Source: a bacterium (lineage in GTDB: Bacteria > Cyanobacteriota > Vampirovibrionia > Obscuribacterales > Obscuribacteraceae). From it: a stretch of DNA of 64,000 bases. The notes under the pieces are model-generated. The model did not search any database. It saw nothing but the letters and a program-made list of their open reading frames with translations, and was not told the DNA's origin. Both the position numbers and the translations under genes were made by a program. Each line of letters begins with the position of its first letter. Within the stretch, counting starts at the first letter, position 1. The stretch is taken from NCBI GenBank assembly GCA_018062085.1, contig JAGOSY010000011.1:100939-164938 (forward strand), written 5' to 3'. Positions 46,006 through 53,883 of the stretch are shown in pieces.

Positions 46006-47055
46006 GTGTATCTCTTGGCATCCTCTCTTTTTATTACTTCAGACAAATTGCCACCAACCATGACTTATCGCTTCGACAAATCCGGTAAACGAATTCCCGC
46101 AGGCACAGCAAAAGACAAACTCGTCGCCGCAGCAGAAAACAGAGATAGCCAATCCAACGGATTGCAAAATTCGGCTACAGCTCAAAGAACCACCGGCACA
46201 TCGCATTTAGTGCAGACGCAAAAGAGTGCCCTGGCCAATCAAAAAATTGGTCGTAAGGGTCCAGATGCTGACTTGAGCAAACCGCTGCGACATATCGGCC
46301 TGGCAGTAGGCACCGTAATCACCATCGTACTAATGATGGTGATATTCAGTGTTGTCAGCTCTTTGTTCAAGGGCGGCGCCACGTCAAACGACAAGCCCGC
46401 AGCTGCGCCAACTCATACACTAAAAAAAGAGTGGAAGGTAACTTCAGGGCACAAATCCGCAGCAGCACCACTACCGAATCTTGGGCATTGGTCAAAAGCA
46501 GAAGTACTGAAGAATCTCTTTGCCGCTAGCCAAAAAGCTCATGACGCAAAGAACTACTCTTCCGAAAACGCCATACTGAAAAATCTAAGCCAATCTCAAC
46601 CAGCAGAAACGAAAGCCATGCTAACGAAATTGGTTGCGACCAATCCAAAAAATCTCAAGTATCAATGGCAACTAGCAATCGTTTTGTATCACTGCGCAAG
46701 TTACGACCAAGCAAAGGTTGTCAACGACAAAATTATCCAGCAACTCAAAGGCAGCCATCAATCACTCGAAATTCAGGGCTTAGCTTATAGCCTTGAGGGC
46801 AAGATGAAAGCTCGTCTTGGTCGCGATCAAGATGCGCTGCAAGATCTAACAACCGCGGTTTCGCTCTTTGAGAAAGCCAAGCTTCCAGACCTAACCTTTG
46901 TTGATACTCTGCGCGATATTGCCTGGTTAGAATTGCGCACCGGCAGACGCATGCAAGCTGCTGTCTTGTTTGAAAGGGTAAATACTTGCACTGGTGAGAG
47001 CGCTGGCGCTGAACCTGCTAGCCCAGAATCATTCATGATGGAGAACATTAGATAG
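46006..47055 (+). CDS. Single-pass membrane protein with TPR-like C-terminus
   Basis: The 349-residue protein has a polar, basic N-terminus, one membrane helix near residues 97-123 (IGLAVGTVITIVLMMVIFSVVSSLF), a Lys/Ala/Pro-rich linker and a helical-repeat domain (PKNLKYQWQLAIVLYHCASYDQAKVVNDKI, LAYSLEGKMKARLGRDQDALQDLTTAVSLF). The starting codon is uncertain: GTG at 46006 has GGGGA upstream, while ATG at 46060 lacks a binding site but gives the more typical polar N-terminus. It interrupts the usual tuf-rpsJ linkage. No known family is recognised. Confidence 0.65.
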   Translation: MYLLASSLFITSDKLPPTMTYRFDKSGKRIPAGTAKDKLVAAAENRDSQSNGLQNSATAQRTTGTSHLVQTQKSALANQKIGRKGPDADLSKPLRHIGLAVGTVITIVLMMVIFSVVSSLFKGGATSNDKPAAAPTHTLKKEWKVTSGHKSAAAPLPNLGHWSKAEVLKNLFAASQKAHDAKNYSSENAILKNLSQSQPAETKAMLTKLVATNPKNLKYQWQLAIVLYHCASYDQAKVVNDKIIQQLKGSHQSLEIQGLAYSLEGKMKARLGRDQDALQDLTTAVSLFEKAKLPDLTFVDTLRDIAWLELRTGRRMQAAVLFERVNTCTGESAGAEPASPESFMMENIR

Positions 47056-47085
47056 CACTAAATATGGTGCTCTAATCCGCCTAAA

Positions 47086-47115
47086 AAAGAGGACTGCTTT
47101 TCAGCAGTCCTCTTT
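47086..47115. terminator. Bidirectional terminator between the TPR-like gene and tuf
   Basis: The perfect 12-bp stem AAAGAGGACTGC (47086-47097) / GCAGTCCTCTTT (47104-47115) has a 6-nt loop. On the plus strand it ends in CTCTTTC, and on the minus strand it ends in a run of six T. It lies about 40 bp beyond each of the convergent genes and most clearly terminates tuf. Confidence 0.88.
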
Positions 47116-47152
47116 CAATTTGATTCTCTTCTAGACTCACATCTAGATTTGA

Positions 47153-48337
47153 CTAGGCGATGATTGAAGCAACTACGCCGGCGCCGACAGTACGTCCGCC
47201 TTCGCGAATCGCGAATCTCATACCTTGCTCAACAGCAACTGGCTGAATCAATTCAACGTCCATGGCAACGTTGTCACCAGGCATAACCATTTCAACGCCT
47301 TCTGGCAATTCGATGGAACCGGTCACGTCAGTTGTACGGATGTAGAACTGTGGTCTGTAGCCTTTGAAGAATGGAGTGTGACGTCCGCCTTCTTCTTTGG
47401 AGAGGATGTAAACCTCAGCCTTGAACTTGGTGTGTGGCTTGATGCTGCCTGGTTTGGCGATAACTTGACCACGTTCGATCATGGTCTTGTCGATACCTCT
47501 GAGGAGGATACCAACGTTGTCTCCAGCCATACCGGAGTCAAGGGTCTTCTGATACATTTCAACGCCGGTTACGGTTGTCTTGCGTGTATCTTGTAGACCA
47601 ACGATTTCTACTTCTTCGCCGACTTTAACTTGTCCGCGTTCAATACGACCAGTGGCAACGGTACCGCGGCCAGTGATAGAGAACACGTCTTCAACAGCCA
47701 ACAAGAATGGTTTGTCCAAATCTCTCTCTGGAGTTGGAATGTGCTCATCAACAGCTTTCATCAAGTCGAGAATTGCTTGCTCGTACTTCATGTCGCCTTC
47801 AAGAGTCTTGAGAGCTGAACCACGGATTATTGGAATATTGTCGCCGTCGAAGTTGTACTTAGAAAGCAATTCGCGTGCTTCCATTTCAACTAGTTCGATC
47901 AATTCTGGATCGTCGACCATGTCGCACTTGTTCAAGAAGACAACGATGTGTGGAACGCCAACTTGACGGGCAAGCAAGATGTGCTCGCGAGTTTGTGGCA
48001 TAGGGCCATCGTTAGCTGAAATCACGAGGATAGCGCCGTCCATTTGGGCAGCACCAGTAATCATGTTCTTGATGTAGTCAGCGTGTCCTGGGCAGTCAAC
48101 GTGACTGTAGTGACGCTTGTCGGTTTCGTATTCTACGTGAGCGGTATTAATGGTAATACCACGAGCTTTTTCTTCGGGAGCAGCATCGATCTCATCATAT
48201 TTTTTAGCTTTGGCTTGGCCAGTTTTGGCCAAAGTCATTGTAATAGCTGCGGTTAACGATGTTTTGCCATGATCAACGTGCCCGATCGTTCCAACGTTCA
48301 CGTTTGGTTTGTTTCGTTCAAACTTTTGACGGGCCAT
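47153..48337 (-). CDS. tuf: Elongation factor EF-Tu
   Basis: The 394-residue protein has all GTPase motifs ([55 protein letters not shown]) and domains II and III with complete EF-Tu sequence ([29 protein letters not shown]). It delivers aminoacyl-tRNA to the ribosome. It lies downstream of three tRNA genes, like E. coli tufB, and is separated from the S10 operon by another gene. A good AAGGAG binding site lies upstream. Confidence 0.99.
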   Translation of the reverse strand: MARQKFERNKPNVNVGTIGHVDHGKTSLTAAITMTLAKTGQAKAKKYDEIDAAPEEKARGITINTAHVEYETDKRHYSHVDCPGHADYIKNMITGAAQMDGAILVISANDGPMPQTREHILLARQVGVPHIVVFLNKCDMVDDPELIELVEMEARELLSKYNFDGDNIPIIRGSALKTLEGDMKYEQAILDLMKAVDEHIPTPERDLDKPFLLAVEDVFSITGRGTVATGRIERGQVKVGEEVEIVGLQDTRKTTVTGVEMYQKTLDSGMAGDNVGILLRGIDKTMIERGQVIAKPGSIKPHTKFKAEVYILSKEEGGRHTPFFKGYRPQFYIRTTDVTGSIELPEGVEMVMPGDNVAMDVELIQPVAVEQGMRFAIREGGRTVGAGVVASIIA

Positions 48338-48419
48338 CCTATCTACTCTCCTTACAAATTACTGCTTCTTACGGATACTGACTATCAATTGATTCTGATA
48401 TGCAGGGCCTATTGGACTT

Positions 48420-48445
48420 GAACCTGGATGGTTTATTACAGGTTC
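48420..48445. repeat. Stem-loop just after tRNA-Thr(GGU), before tuf
   Basis: GAACCTG (48420-48426) and CAGGTTC (48439-48445) form a 7-bp stem. In the minus-strand transcript it begins 8 nt after the 3' end of tRNA-Thr(GGU). It may be an RNase processing site or a weak attenuator between the tRNAs and tuf. Confidence 0.5.
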
Positions 48446-48453
48446 GGTTTAAA

Positions 48454-48528
48454 TGGAGCCCACGACGAGAATCGAACTCGTGACCTCCCCCTTACCAAGG
48501 GGGTGCTCTACCGCTAAGCTACGTGGGC
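48454..48528 (-). tRNA. tRNA-Thr(GGT)
   Basis: The cloverleaf is complete: acceptor GCCCACG/CGTGGGC, anticodon stem CCCCC/GGGGG with loop TTGGTAA (anticodon GGT), T stem ACGAG/CTCGT with TTCGATT. Discriminator T and CCA are encoded. It reads ACC and ACU codons. It is the last of three tRNAs before tuf and corresponds in position to E. coli thrT. Confidence 0.96.
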
Positions 48529-48584
48529 ACGTAAATCTACGAGGATTCTATTATCTACGGTGATTCTCGATTCTCTGGATTCCT

Positions 48585-48614
48585 CAAAATTTTCTTTACT
48601 CTTGGAAAATTTTG
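48585..48614. repeat. A/T-rich inverted repeat between tRNA-Tyr and tRNA-Thr(GGU)
   Basis: CAAAATTTTC (48585-48594) and GAAAATTTTG (48605-48614) form a perfect 10-bp stem with a 10-nt loop. It lies in the 179-bp spacer where E. coli has glyT; no tRNA-like fold is present there. A role in tRNA processing is possible. Confidence 0.55.
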
Positions 48615-48707
48615 ATCGGCTTTTTCTTTTTTCAAGCAACCACCTGTAAAGAGGTTACTTCGGTTTCCTACTTTGCCTTGAGCACTTTCGTGCTTAGGTC
48701 AAAAGTT

Positions 48708-48790
48708 TGGGTGGAGCTGGATTCGAACCAGCGTAAGCTTTCGCTAACAAGTTTACAGCCTGTCTCCTTTAACCACTCGGACATCCACCC
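48708..48790 (-). tRNA. tRNA-Tyr(GTA)
   Basis: The acceptor is GGGTGGA/TCCACCC with discriminator A. The anticodon loop is CTGTAAA (anticodon GTA). The long variable arm (about 15 nt with a GAAA loop) is typical of class II tRNA-Tyr. CCA is not encoded. It lies between the two threonine tRNAs, as E. coli tyrU does. Confidence 0.95.
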
Positions 48791-48793
48791 ATA

Positions 48794-48865
48794 AGCTGGT
48801 GATGGGAATCGAACCCGCAACCGACGGTTTACAAAACCGTTGCTCTACCGTTGAGCTACACCAGC
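48794..48865 (-). tRNA. tRNA-Thr(TGT)
   Basis: The acceptor is GCTGGTG/CACCAGC with discriminator T, as in the other threonine tRNA here. The anticodon stem is ACGGT/ACCGT with loop TTTGTAA (anticodon TGT). The T stem GCGGG/CCCAT contains one C-A mismatch and one G-T pair, a slight weakness. CCA is not encoded. It reads ACA and ACG codons and heads the tRNA-tuf transcription unit. Confidence 0.93.
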
Positions 48866-48930
48866 GAAATCGACAATTACTTGCGGCCTATCTCTTGCAG
48901 ATACGAATGCCAGCAAAATAATTGCGCTTA

Positions 48931-48945
48931 CCTATCAGTGATAGG
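48931..48945. promoter_or_regulatory. Perfect 7-1-7 palindrome, tetO-like, at the tRNA-tuf start
   Basis: CCTATCAGTGATAGG is a perfect palindrome around a central G. The core CTATCAGTGATAG is identical to the core of the Tn10 tet operators. It sits 9 bp downstream of the promoter -10 box, so it would cover about +3 to +17 of the transcript. It could be an operator for a TetR-like repressor or form a 5' hairpin. No tetR gene is in the window. Confidence 0.6.
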
Positions 48946-48953
48946 CAAAGTAA

Positions 48954-48982
48954 ATTCTTACAGAGTATTTTTTAAGTGTCAA
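48954..48982 (-). promoter_or_regulatory. Sigma-70-type promoter for tRNA-Thr/Tyr/Thr-tuf
   Basis: On the minus strand a consensus -35 TTGACA (48977-48982) is followed, after exactly 17 bp, by AAGAAT (48954-48959), which matches four of six bases of the -10 consensus. It lies about 90 bp upstream of tRNA-Thr(UGU) and just after the rlmB-like gene ends. It is the only convincing promoter upstream of these tRNAs. Confidence 0.7.
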
Positions 48983-49041
48983 ACTATTGCCTGGTCTGGG
49001 GCCAATAGCGATACACGAACTTAATATAACGGCGAGCCGTT

Positions 49042-51351
49042 CTACTCTGTAGGCGCAGAAATTGCGCTAGCTGCCTCAATTGCCGGCTTTACATCTACTT
49101 TAGAAGCCAGATTCTGTCTGACAACCTCATAGAAGATCACACCGGCAGCTACCGAGGCATTCAAGGATTGCACCGAACCATGCATGGGAATCTTCACTAA
49201 GAAGTCGCAATGCTCAGACACCAAGCGGCTTATACCATCGCCTTCACCGCCAATCACTAAAGCAATAGGCCGCTTAAGATCACTTTCATAAATCCCTTGA
49301 GCACCCTCAAGTGCCAAACCAGCAATCCAGAATCCACGGTCTTTCAACTTTTCAAGAGTGGATACAAGATTAGTGATGCGCACCATACGCATGCTGGCAA
49401 GGGCTCCTGCACTTACTCTTGCTACAGTGCGAGTAAGACCGGCAGATCTACGCTGGGGAAGAATGACTGCCTTCACACCGGCGGCATCAGCAGATCTGAC
49501 AATGGCACCAATGTTGTGTGGATCTTCAATGCCATCAAGAATGGCAACGGTGTATCCATCAAGACTCTTGCCTTCAGCTTCTAGTGCGGCTTTCTCAGCA
49601 TCGAACTGATCGAGAAATTCTGATAAGTCAAGATATTCGCTGGCAGCAATTTGGGCAACTACACCTTGGTGCTTATCGCGATCACCAATCAAGTCAGAGA
49701 GTTTGCGCTTTTCAACTGTAGCAATCACAATCGAATTTTCTTTGGCTAATTCTTTGATTTTATCGATGCGGCGGTCTGACTCCAAACCACTTGCCATGTA
49801 GATTTTGTTGACTGCAACTTTTCCTTCTATAAGGAATGCAACTACAGCGTTGCGACCATAGATGAATTCTTCATCGACAGCTTCTTGGTCAACTACTGCT
49901 GGACCTGACTCTTCATGACCACCATAACGGACAGTCTGAGTGCGCTCAACAGGAGCTTCATCGAAGTAATCATTTACTTTGCGAGCAATGCTAGCGGCTT
50001 TGCGCTCTGGCGACATATCACCGCGCGCGGCTTCGTCTGTCCGGGGGCGTCGATCGTAGCCACCACCTTCTGGTCTTGGGCCGCGGTTGAATCCGCCGCC
50101 CGATGGACGACCACCTTCTGGTCTTGGGCCGCGGTTGAATCCACCTTCGGATCTACCTTCTGGTCTTGGTCCACGGTTGAATCCACCTTCGGATCTACCC
50201 TCTGGTCTTGGTCCACGGTTGAATCCACCTTCGGATCTACCCTCTGGTCTTGGTCCGCGGTTATAGCCACCGCCGCCTTCTGGTCTTGGTCCACGGTTAA
50301 ATCCACCTTCGGATCTACCTTCTGGTCTTGGGCCGCGGTTATAGCCACCGCCACCCTCTGGTCTTGGTCCACGATTGATGCCACCGCCACCCTCTGGTCT
50401 TGGTCCGCGGTTATAGCCACCGCCACCCTCTGGTCTTGGTCCACGATTGAACCCACCGCCACCCTCTGGTCTTCCAGCGCCTTCTGGTCTTGGTCCACGG
50501 TTGAAGCCACCGCCACCCTCTGGTCTTGGTCCGCGGTTATAGCCGCTGCCGCCTTCTGGTCTTGGTCCACGATTAAATCCGCCTTCGGATCTGCCGCCTT
50601 CTGGTCTTGGTCCACGGTTGAAGCCACCGCCCTCAGGTCTTCCAGCACCTTCTGGTCTTGGTCCACGATTAAATCCGCCTTCGGATCTGCCGCCTTCTGG
50701 TCTTGGTCCACGATTAAATCCGCCTTCGGATCTGCCGCCTTCTGGTCTTGGTCCACGATTAAATCCGCCGCCGCCTTCTGGTCTTGGTCCGCGGTTATAG
50801 CCGCCGCCGCCTTCTGGTCTTGGTCCGCGGTTATAGCCGCCGCCGCCTTCTGGTCTTGGTCCACGATTGAAGCCACCGCCCTCAGGTCTTCCAGCACCTT
50901 CTGGTCTCGGTCCACGATTAAATCCGCCACCTGATGGACGTCCACCCTCTGGTCTTGGTCCACGATTAAATCCGCCACCCGATGGACGTCCACCCTCCGG
51001 TCTTGGTCCGCGATTGTAGCCGCCCTCAGATCTACCTTCAGAACTTCCTTCCGGTCTAGGTCCGCGATTAAATCCACCCGGTTTGCGAGCGCCAAAGCCG
51101 CCTGGTCTGCCAGCTGAGCTAGAAGAGGATCCACCGGCTCGGTTATACCCGCCGCCTGAGCCACCTGGTCTTGCTCCACCTGGTCTTCCACCGCTAGAAC
51201 CGCCGGGTCTGCCACCGCTTCCGCCTGGTCTAGCGCCACCTGGTCTAGCTCCACCAGATTTGCCTGCGTAACCACCAGACTTGCCGCCACCTGAGCGACC
51301 GCCGCCACCTGATCTACTAGGGCCGCGCGAACCATTACCTGACATTCCCAT
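49042..51351 (-). CDS. rlmB: RlmB/TrmH-type 23S rRNA 2'-O-methyltransferase with long RG-repeat N-terminal tail
   Basis: The 769-residue protein has its enzyme part from about residue 490 to the end: the substrate-binding domain (EEFIYGRNAVVAFLIEG) and the SPOUT domain with motif 1 (DPHNIGAIVRSADAAG), motif 2 (IALVIGGEGDGIS) and motif 3 (VKIPMHGSVQSLNASVAAG). Such enzymes methylate G2251 in the 23S P loop. The first 450 residues are low complexity: about 90 residues of Gly/Ser/Arg/Pro, then 24 copies of NRGPRPEG with short variable linkers. This tail resembles RGG-type RNA-binding disordered regions. RlmB is normally about 245 residues, so the tail triples its length. Confidence 0.9.
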   Translation of the reverse strand: MGMSGNGSRGPSRSGGGGRSGGGKSGGYAGKSGGARPGGARPGGSGGRPGGSSGGRPGGARPGGSGGGYNRAGGSSSSSAGRPGGFGARKPGGFNRGPRPEGSSEGRSEGGYNRGPRPEGGRPSGGGFNRGPRPEGGRPSGGGFNRGPRPEGAGRPEGGGFNRGPRPEGGGGYNRGPRPEGGGGYNRGPRPEGGGGFNRGPRPEGGRSEGGFNRGPRPEGGRSEGGFNRGPRPEGAGRPEGGGFNRGPRPEGGRSEGGFNRGPRPEGGSGYNRGPRPEGGGGFNRGPRPEGAGRPEGGGGFNRGPRPEGGGGYNRGPRPEGGGGINRGPRPEGGGGYNRGPRPEGRSEGGFNRGPRPEGGGGYNRGPRPEGRSEGGFNRGPRPEGRSEGGFNRGPRPEGRSEGGFNRGPRPEGGRPSGGGFNRGPRPEGGGYDRRPRTDEAARGDMSPERKAASIARKVNDYFDEAPVERTQTVRYGGHEESGPAVVDQEAVDEEFIYGRNAVVAFLIEGKVAVNKIYMASGLESDRRIDKIKELAKENSIVIATVEKRKLSDLIGDRDKHQGVVAQIAASEYLDLSEFLDQFDAEKAALEAEGKSLDGYTVAILDGIEDPHNIGAIVRSADAAGVKAVILPQRRSAGLTRTVARVSAGALASMRMVRITNLVSTLEKLKDRGFWIAGLALEGAQGIYESDLKRPIALVIGGEGDGISRLVSEHCDFLVKIPMHGSVQSLNASVAAGVIFYEVVRQNLASKVDVKPAIEAASAISAPTE
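50067..51069 (-). repeat. 1-kb tandem repeat region coding NRGPRPEG units
   Basis: Twenty-four units of 36-54 bp code NRGPRPEG followed by linkers such as GGGY, GGGF, GRSEGGF, AGRPEGGGF or GRPSGGGF. The unit start is conserved at DNA level. Unit lengths are multiples of three, so gain or loss keeps the frame. The regularity also opens long spurious reading frames on both strands. Confidence 0.95.
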
Positions 51352-51425
51352 TGTTCTCTGTCCTTGACTAAAACTTAGTTCTATTGCTGCTTTGCGGTAT
51401 TTACCATGGACAGAACATTCGAGAC

Positions 51426-51683
51426 ATGAATAATAGAGACTCGGACCCCTTATTCAAAAGCGCACTCATGCTATTCGACGTCGTCTTATTTGGTTGCCCA
51501 GTTGCCCTATCCGTCTGCCTGGCCGCTCACGCGTACAGAGATGGGGATAAACGCTTCTTGCTACCCGCGTTCTCCTTCTTCGCCTACTGCTTGTTTTACC
51601 TGGCAGGAGGGCGGGATGTATTACTTTATCTCACTACGGCCCTAGTTATGATGGGCGGATGCGCATTTAGCGCCTGTCCGTAA
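51426..51683 (+). CDS. Small hydrophobic protein of unknown function
   Basis: The protein has 85 residues from ATG at 51426 (MNNRDSDPLFKSALMLF); the frame extends 14 codons upstream. Three hydrophobic stretches (ALMLFDVVLFGCPVALSVCLA, LLPAFSFFAYCLFYLAGG, VLLYLTTALVMMGGCAF) suggest a small multi-pass membrane protein. There is no clear binding site and no recognised family. It is divergent from the rlmB-like gene. Confidence 0.4.
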   Translation: MNNRDSDPLFKSALMLFDVVLFGCPVALSVCLAAHAYRDGDKRFLLPAFSFFAYCLFYLAGGRDVLLYLTTALVMMGGCAFSACP

Positions 51684-51730
51684 CGTAGCAAAGAGGAATT
51701 TTTACTCAGAAATCTCTTGAAAGCTGACGA

Positions 51731-51976
51731 TTAGGTGCGTTTTTTAACCACCGGAATCGCCACAGAATGCCGATTTTGCTGGGCTTCAGCCAACGAGCGC
51801 ATAGAAATATTATGTTTCTTCAACCAACGGGAGATGGTATTAGGGTCACACCACTTATTCTCAGTCTCCCGATATATCTTGGCAATCTCTACGGTGCTGA
51901 GCTTCTCCTTGACATATTTCTGCTGGAGCCATTCTTTGTCTTGATAGAGAGTCTTGGTTCTAAGAGTCTTGCCCAC
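51731..51976 (-). CDS. Small helix-turn-helix protein
   Basis: The 81-residue basic protein has a helix-turn-helix pattern (WLQQKYVKEKLSTVEIAKIYRETENKWCDPNTISRWLKKHNISMRS). This motif is seen in phage and homing-endonuclease-associated DNA-binding modules. The start is GTG at 51976 with an AAGGCGG-like sequence upstream. It is divergent from selA across 130 bp and may regulate it or itself; no target is known. Confidence 0.6.
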   Translation of the reverse strand: MGKTLRTKTLYQDKEWLQQKYVKEKLSTVEIAKIYRETENKWCDPNTISRWLKKHNISMRSLAEAQQNRHSVAIPVVKKRT

Positions 51977-52106
51977 GGCTTGTTCCGCCTTAAAATGGAA
52001 GTACGAGTATTTTATACCCGCTTGTACTACATATTCTAATTGTGGTTGCTTCCTGTCGTTCTGGCAAGATGGCGCGGGTATGATTTAAGGAGAATTAGAA
52101 ATTTCA

Positions 52107-53534
52107 TTGGGGCCAATTTTTTCAAACGTGACAAAAAGAGACTTTCGCTTACCGCAAATAGACAAACTACTGCGTGAACCAGTATTGCAGCAGACAATTG
52201 AACGATTACATATTCGTCGCGAGCTAGCGTCCCGCCACGCTCGACTGTACGTTGACCAAACCCGACAAGATCTAACAAGCGGCAAAATTGCAGAAGAGCC
52301 CACTCTCGAAACAATGGCAAGCGCTATAGCAAACGATTTAGAGCAAATCACCCAAGCCGGTATAAGAAAGATATTGAACGGCACTGGTGTGATATTGAGC
52401 ACCAATCTTGGCCGAGCCCCGCTGCCAGTGAGCGTTGTCGCTCAGCTAAGCCAAGCACTTTGCTCATACTCTAATTTAGAGTTTGATCTAGAAGAAGGTG
52501 GTCGGGGAGAGAGAACGGCACAAATTTCGCGCTTACTTGGTCTGTTAATTGGCTCACAATCAGCGATTGTAGTAAACAACTGCGCATCTGCAGTGATGCT
52601 TGCCGTCAAAGCTTTATCAGATCAAAAAGAAACCATAGTCTCCCGTGGCGAACTTATTGAAATCGGAGGCAGTTTTCGCTTGCCTGATGTAATTACATCT
52701 TCAGGCGGCCGCCTAAAAGAAGTTGGCACCACCAATAGAACCAGAGCAGCCGACTACGAAAAAGCAGTGTCAGAAAATACTGGCATGCTCATGAAATGCC
52801 ACAGATCAAACTACCAAGTACTTGGGTTCACGGAAGAAACCAGCATCAAGGAGCTGGCCGAAATTGGCTCAAAGCATGGAGTTCCGGTTGTTTACGATTT
52901 AGGTGGCGGTTGCTTGATTGATCTACAGCAATTTGACTTGGTGGCCGAACCCACAGTACAAGCTACTCTAGAAAGTGGCGCCGACCTAGTATTGTTCTCT
53001 GGAGACAAGTTGTTAGGCGGCCCGCAGGCTGGCATTATCGCGGGCAACAGCGAAGTGGTGGCTAAACTACGCAAGTCACCCATATACAGAGCCTTACGAG
53101 CAGACAAAATGGTAATTGCTCTACTTGAATCAGTGCTCACTCAATACATATATGTAGATGGCTATAAAAATTTGCCTGTATTCCAACTGGCGGCACTAAA
53201 ACAAGACTCGCTGCGGCAGCGAGCCCAGATAGCCACAACGAAGTTGCAAGACTTGCAGTGCTTAGACGTATCGCCAATTGATTTGGAAAGCACGATGGGT
53301 GGAGGCAGCTTGCCAGGAGAGTTGCTACCATCAGCCGGTCTCTCTATCAAAGTAAAAAAGCCTAATAGCTCTGCAACAAACCTCTCTCGCTTGCTGCGGC
53401 AAGGCCAACCTGCAGTGATTGGGAAAGTGACAGATAATCGACTGTGTCTGGATTTTCGCACGATTACTGAAAGCGACGAAGACGATCTGCTCTGCGCCCT
53501 ACGTTCAGCAGATACGGCCCTGAGCAACAAATAA
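52107..53534 (+). CDS. selA: L-seryl-tRNA(Sec) selenium transferase SelA
   Basis: The 475-residue PLP enzyme aligns over its length with E. coli SelA: LPQIDKLLREP start, LNGTGVILSTNLGRAPL, VVSRGELIEIGGSFRLPDV, EVGTTNRTRAADY, the PLP lysine in LVLFSGDKLLGGPQAGII, and RALRADKMVIALLES. It converts Ser-tRNA(Sec) to Sec-tRNA(Sec). The start is unclear: TTG 52107 is 14 bases after AAGGAG, while an ATT codon at 52101 is 8 bases after it. No selB, selD or tRNA-Sec is in this window. Confidence 0.95.
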   Translation: MGPIFSNVTKRDFRLPQIDKLLREPVLQQTIERLHIRRELASRHARLYVDQTRQDLTSGKIAEEPTLETMASAIANDLEQITQAGIRKILNGTGVILSTNLGRAPLPVSVVAQLSQALCSYSNLEFDLEEGGRGERTAQISRLLGLLIGSQSAIVVNNCASAVMLAVKALSDQKETIVSRGELIEIGGSFRLPDVITSSGGRLKEVGTTNRTRAADYEKAVSENTGMLMKCHRSNYQVLGFTEETSIKELAEIGSKHGVPVVYDLGGGCLIDLQQFDLVAEPTVQATLESGADLVLFSGDKLLGGPQAGIIAGNSEVVAKLRKSPIYRALRADKMVIALLESVLTQYIYVDGYKNLPVFQLAALKQDSLRQRAQIATTKLQDLQCLDVSPIDLESTMGGGSLPGELLPSAGLSIKVKKPNSSATNLSRLLRQGQPAVIGKVTDNRLCLDFRTITESDEDDLLCALRSADTALSNK

Positions 53535-53586
53535 GCTCTTCTTTTCAAGGGGATATGATTATTGCATTCACCGATTGAGGCCCCCA

Positions 53587-53859
53587 ATGAGCGACATGAA
53601 GGAATTGGAAACCCTAATCAATCAGTTAAGCAAGCGCATGGAAGAACAAATGCGCATCACTCGCAATTTGACAGCATTGTGCACAACTCTAATTGTTGGC
53701 CTTATGTTCTTCATTTTCTGCCAGACCATGGAGCACCTTCCATCTATTATCGTGCTCAGATACATGAGCAATCTTGATTCTATAGTTAAGGAATGGCGCC
53801 AAACTGAACGCTGCCTCAATGGTCCTCAACCAGCACCGGTAAAAGCAGCTCCAACTAAG
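53587..53859 (+). CDS. Small single-pass membrane protein
   Basis: The protein has about 91 residues from ATG at 53587, preceded by GAGG six bases upstream (the frame also has TTG at 53575). A charged helical N-terminus (MSDMKELETLINQLSKRMEEQM) leads into a membrane helix (LTALCTTLIVGLMFFIFCQTM) and a polar Pro/Ala tail. It lies 52 bp after selA and may be co-transcribed. No family is recognised. Confidence 0.55.
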
Positions 53860-53883
53860 TAACCAAATTTGCTCGGGTCGCCC

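Noticed and set aside
48529..48707. A possible tRNA-Gly between tRNA-Tyr and tRNA-Thr(GGU), as in E. coli
   Set aside because: The spacer was read for a cloverleaf; no acceptor, T-loop TTC or glycine anticodon arm could be found.
49915..50934. Open reading frame of 339 codons on the plus strand, with Trp/Ser-rich repeats
   Set aside because: It is antisense to the rlmB repeat region. The regular repeat without stops opens several frames; the minus frame ends in a real enzyme domain, while this one has no domain and no ribosome binding site.
50067..51069. CRISPR-like direct repeats
   Set aside because: The units lack unique spacers of constant length, code an in-frame peptide repeat, and no cas genes are near.
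49974..51335. Second minus-strand frame of 453 codons over the same repeat
   Set aside because: It is a frame-shifted shadow of the same repeat (DQDQK-type units) with no continuation into a domain.
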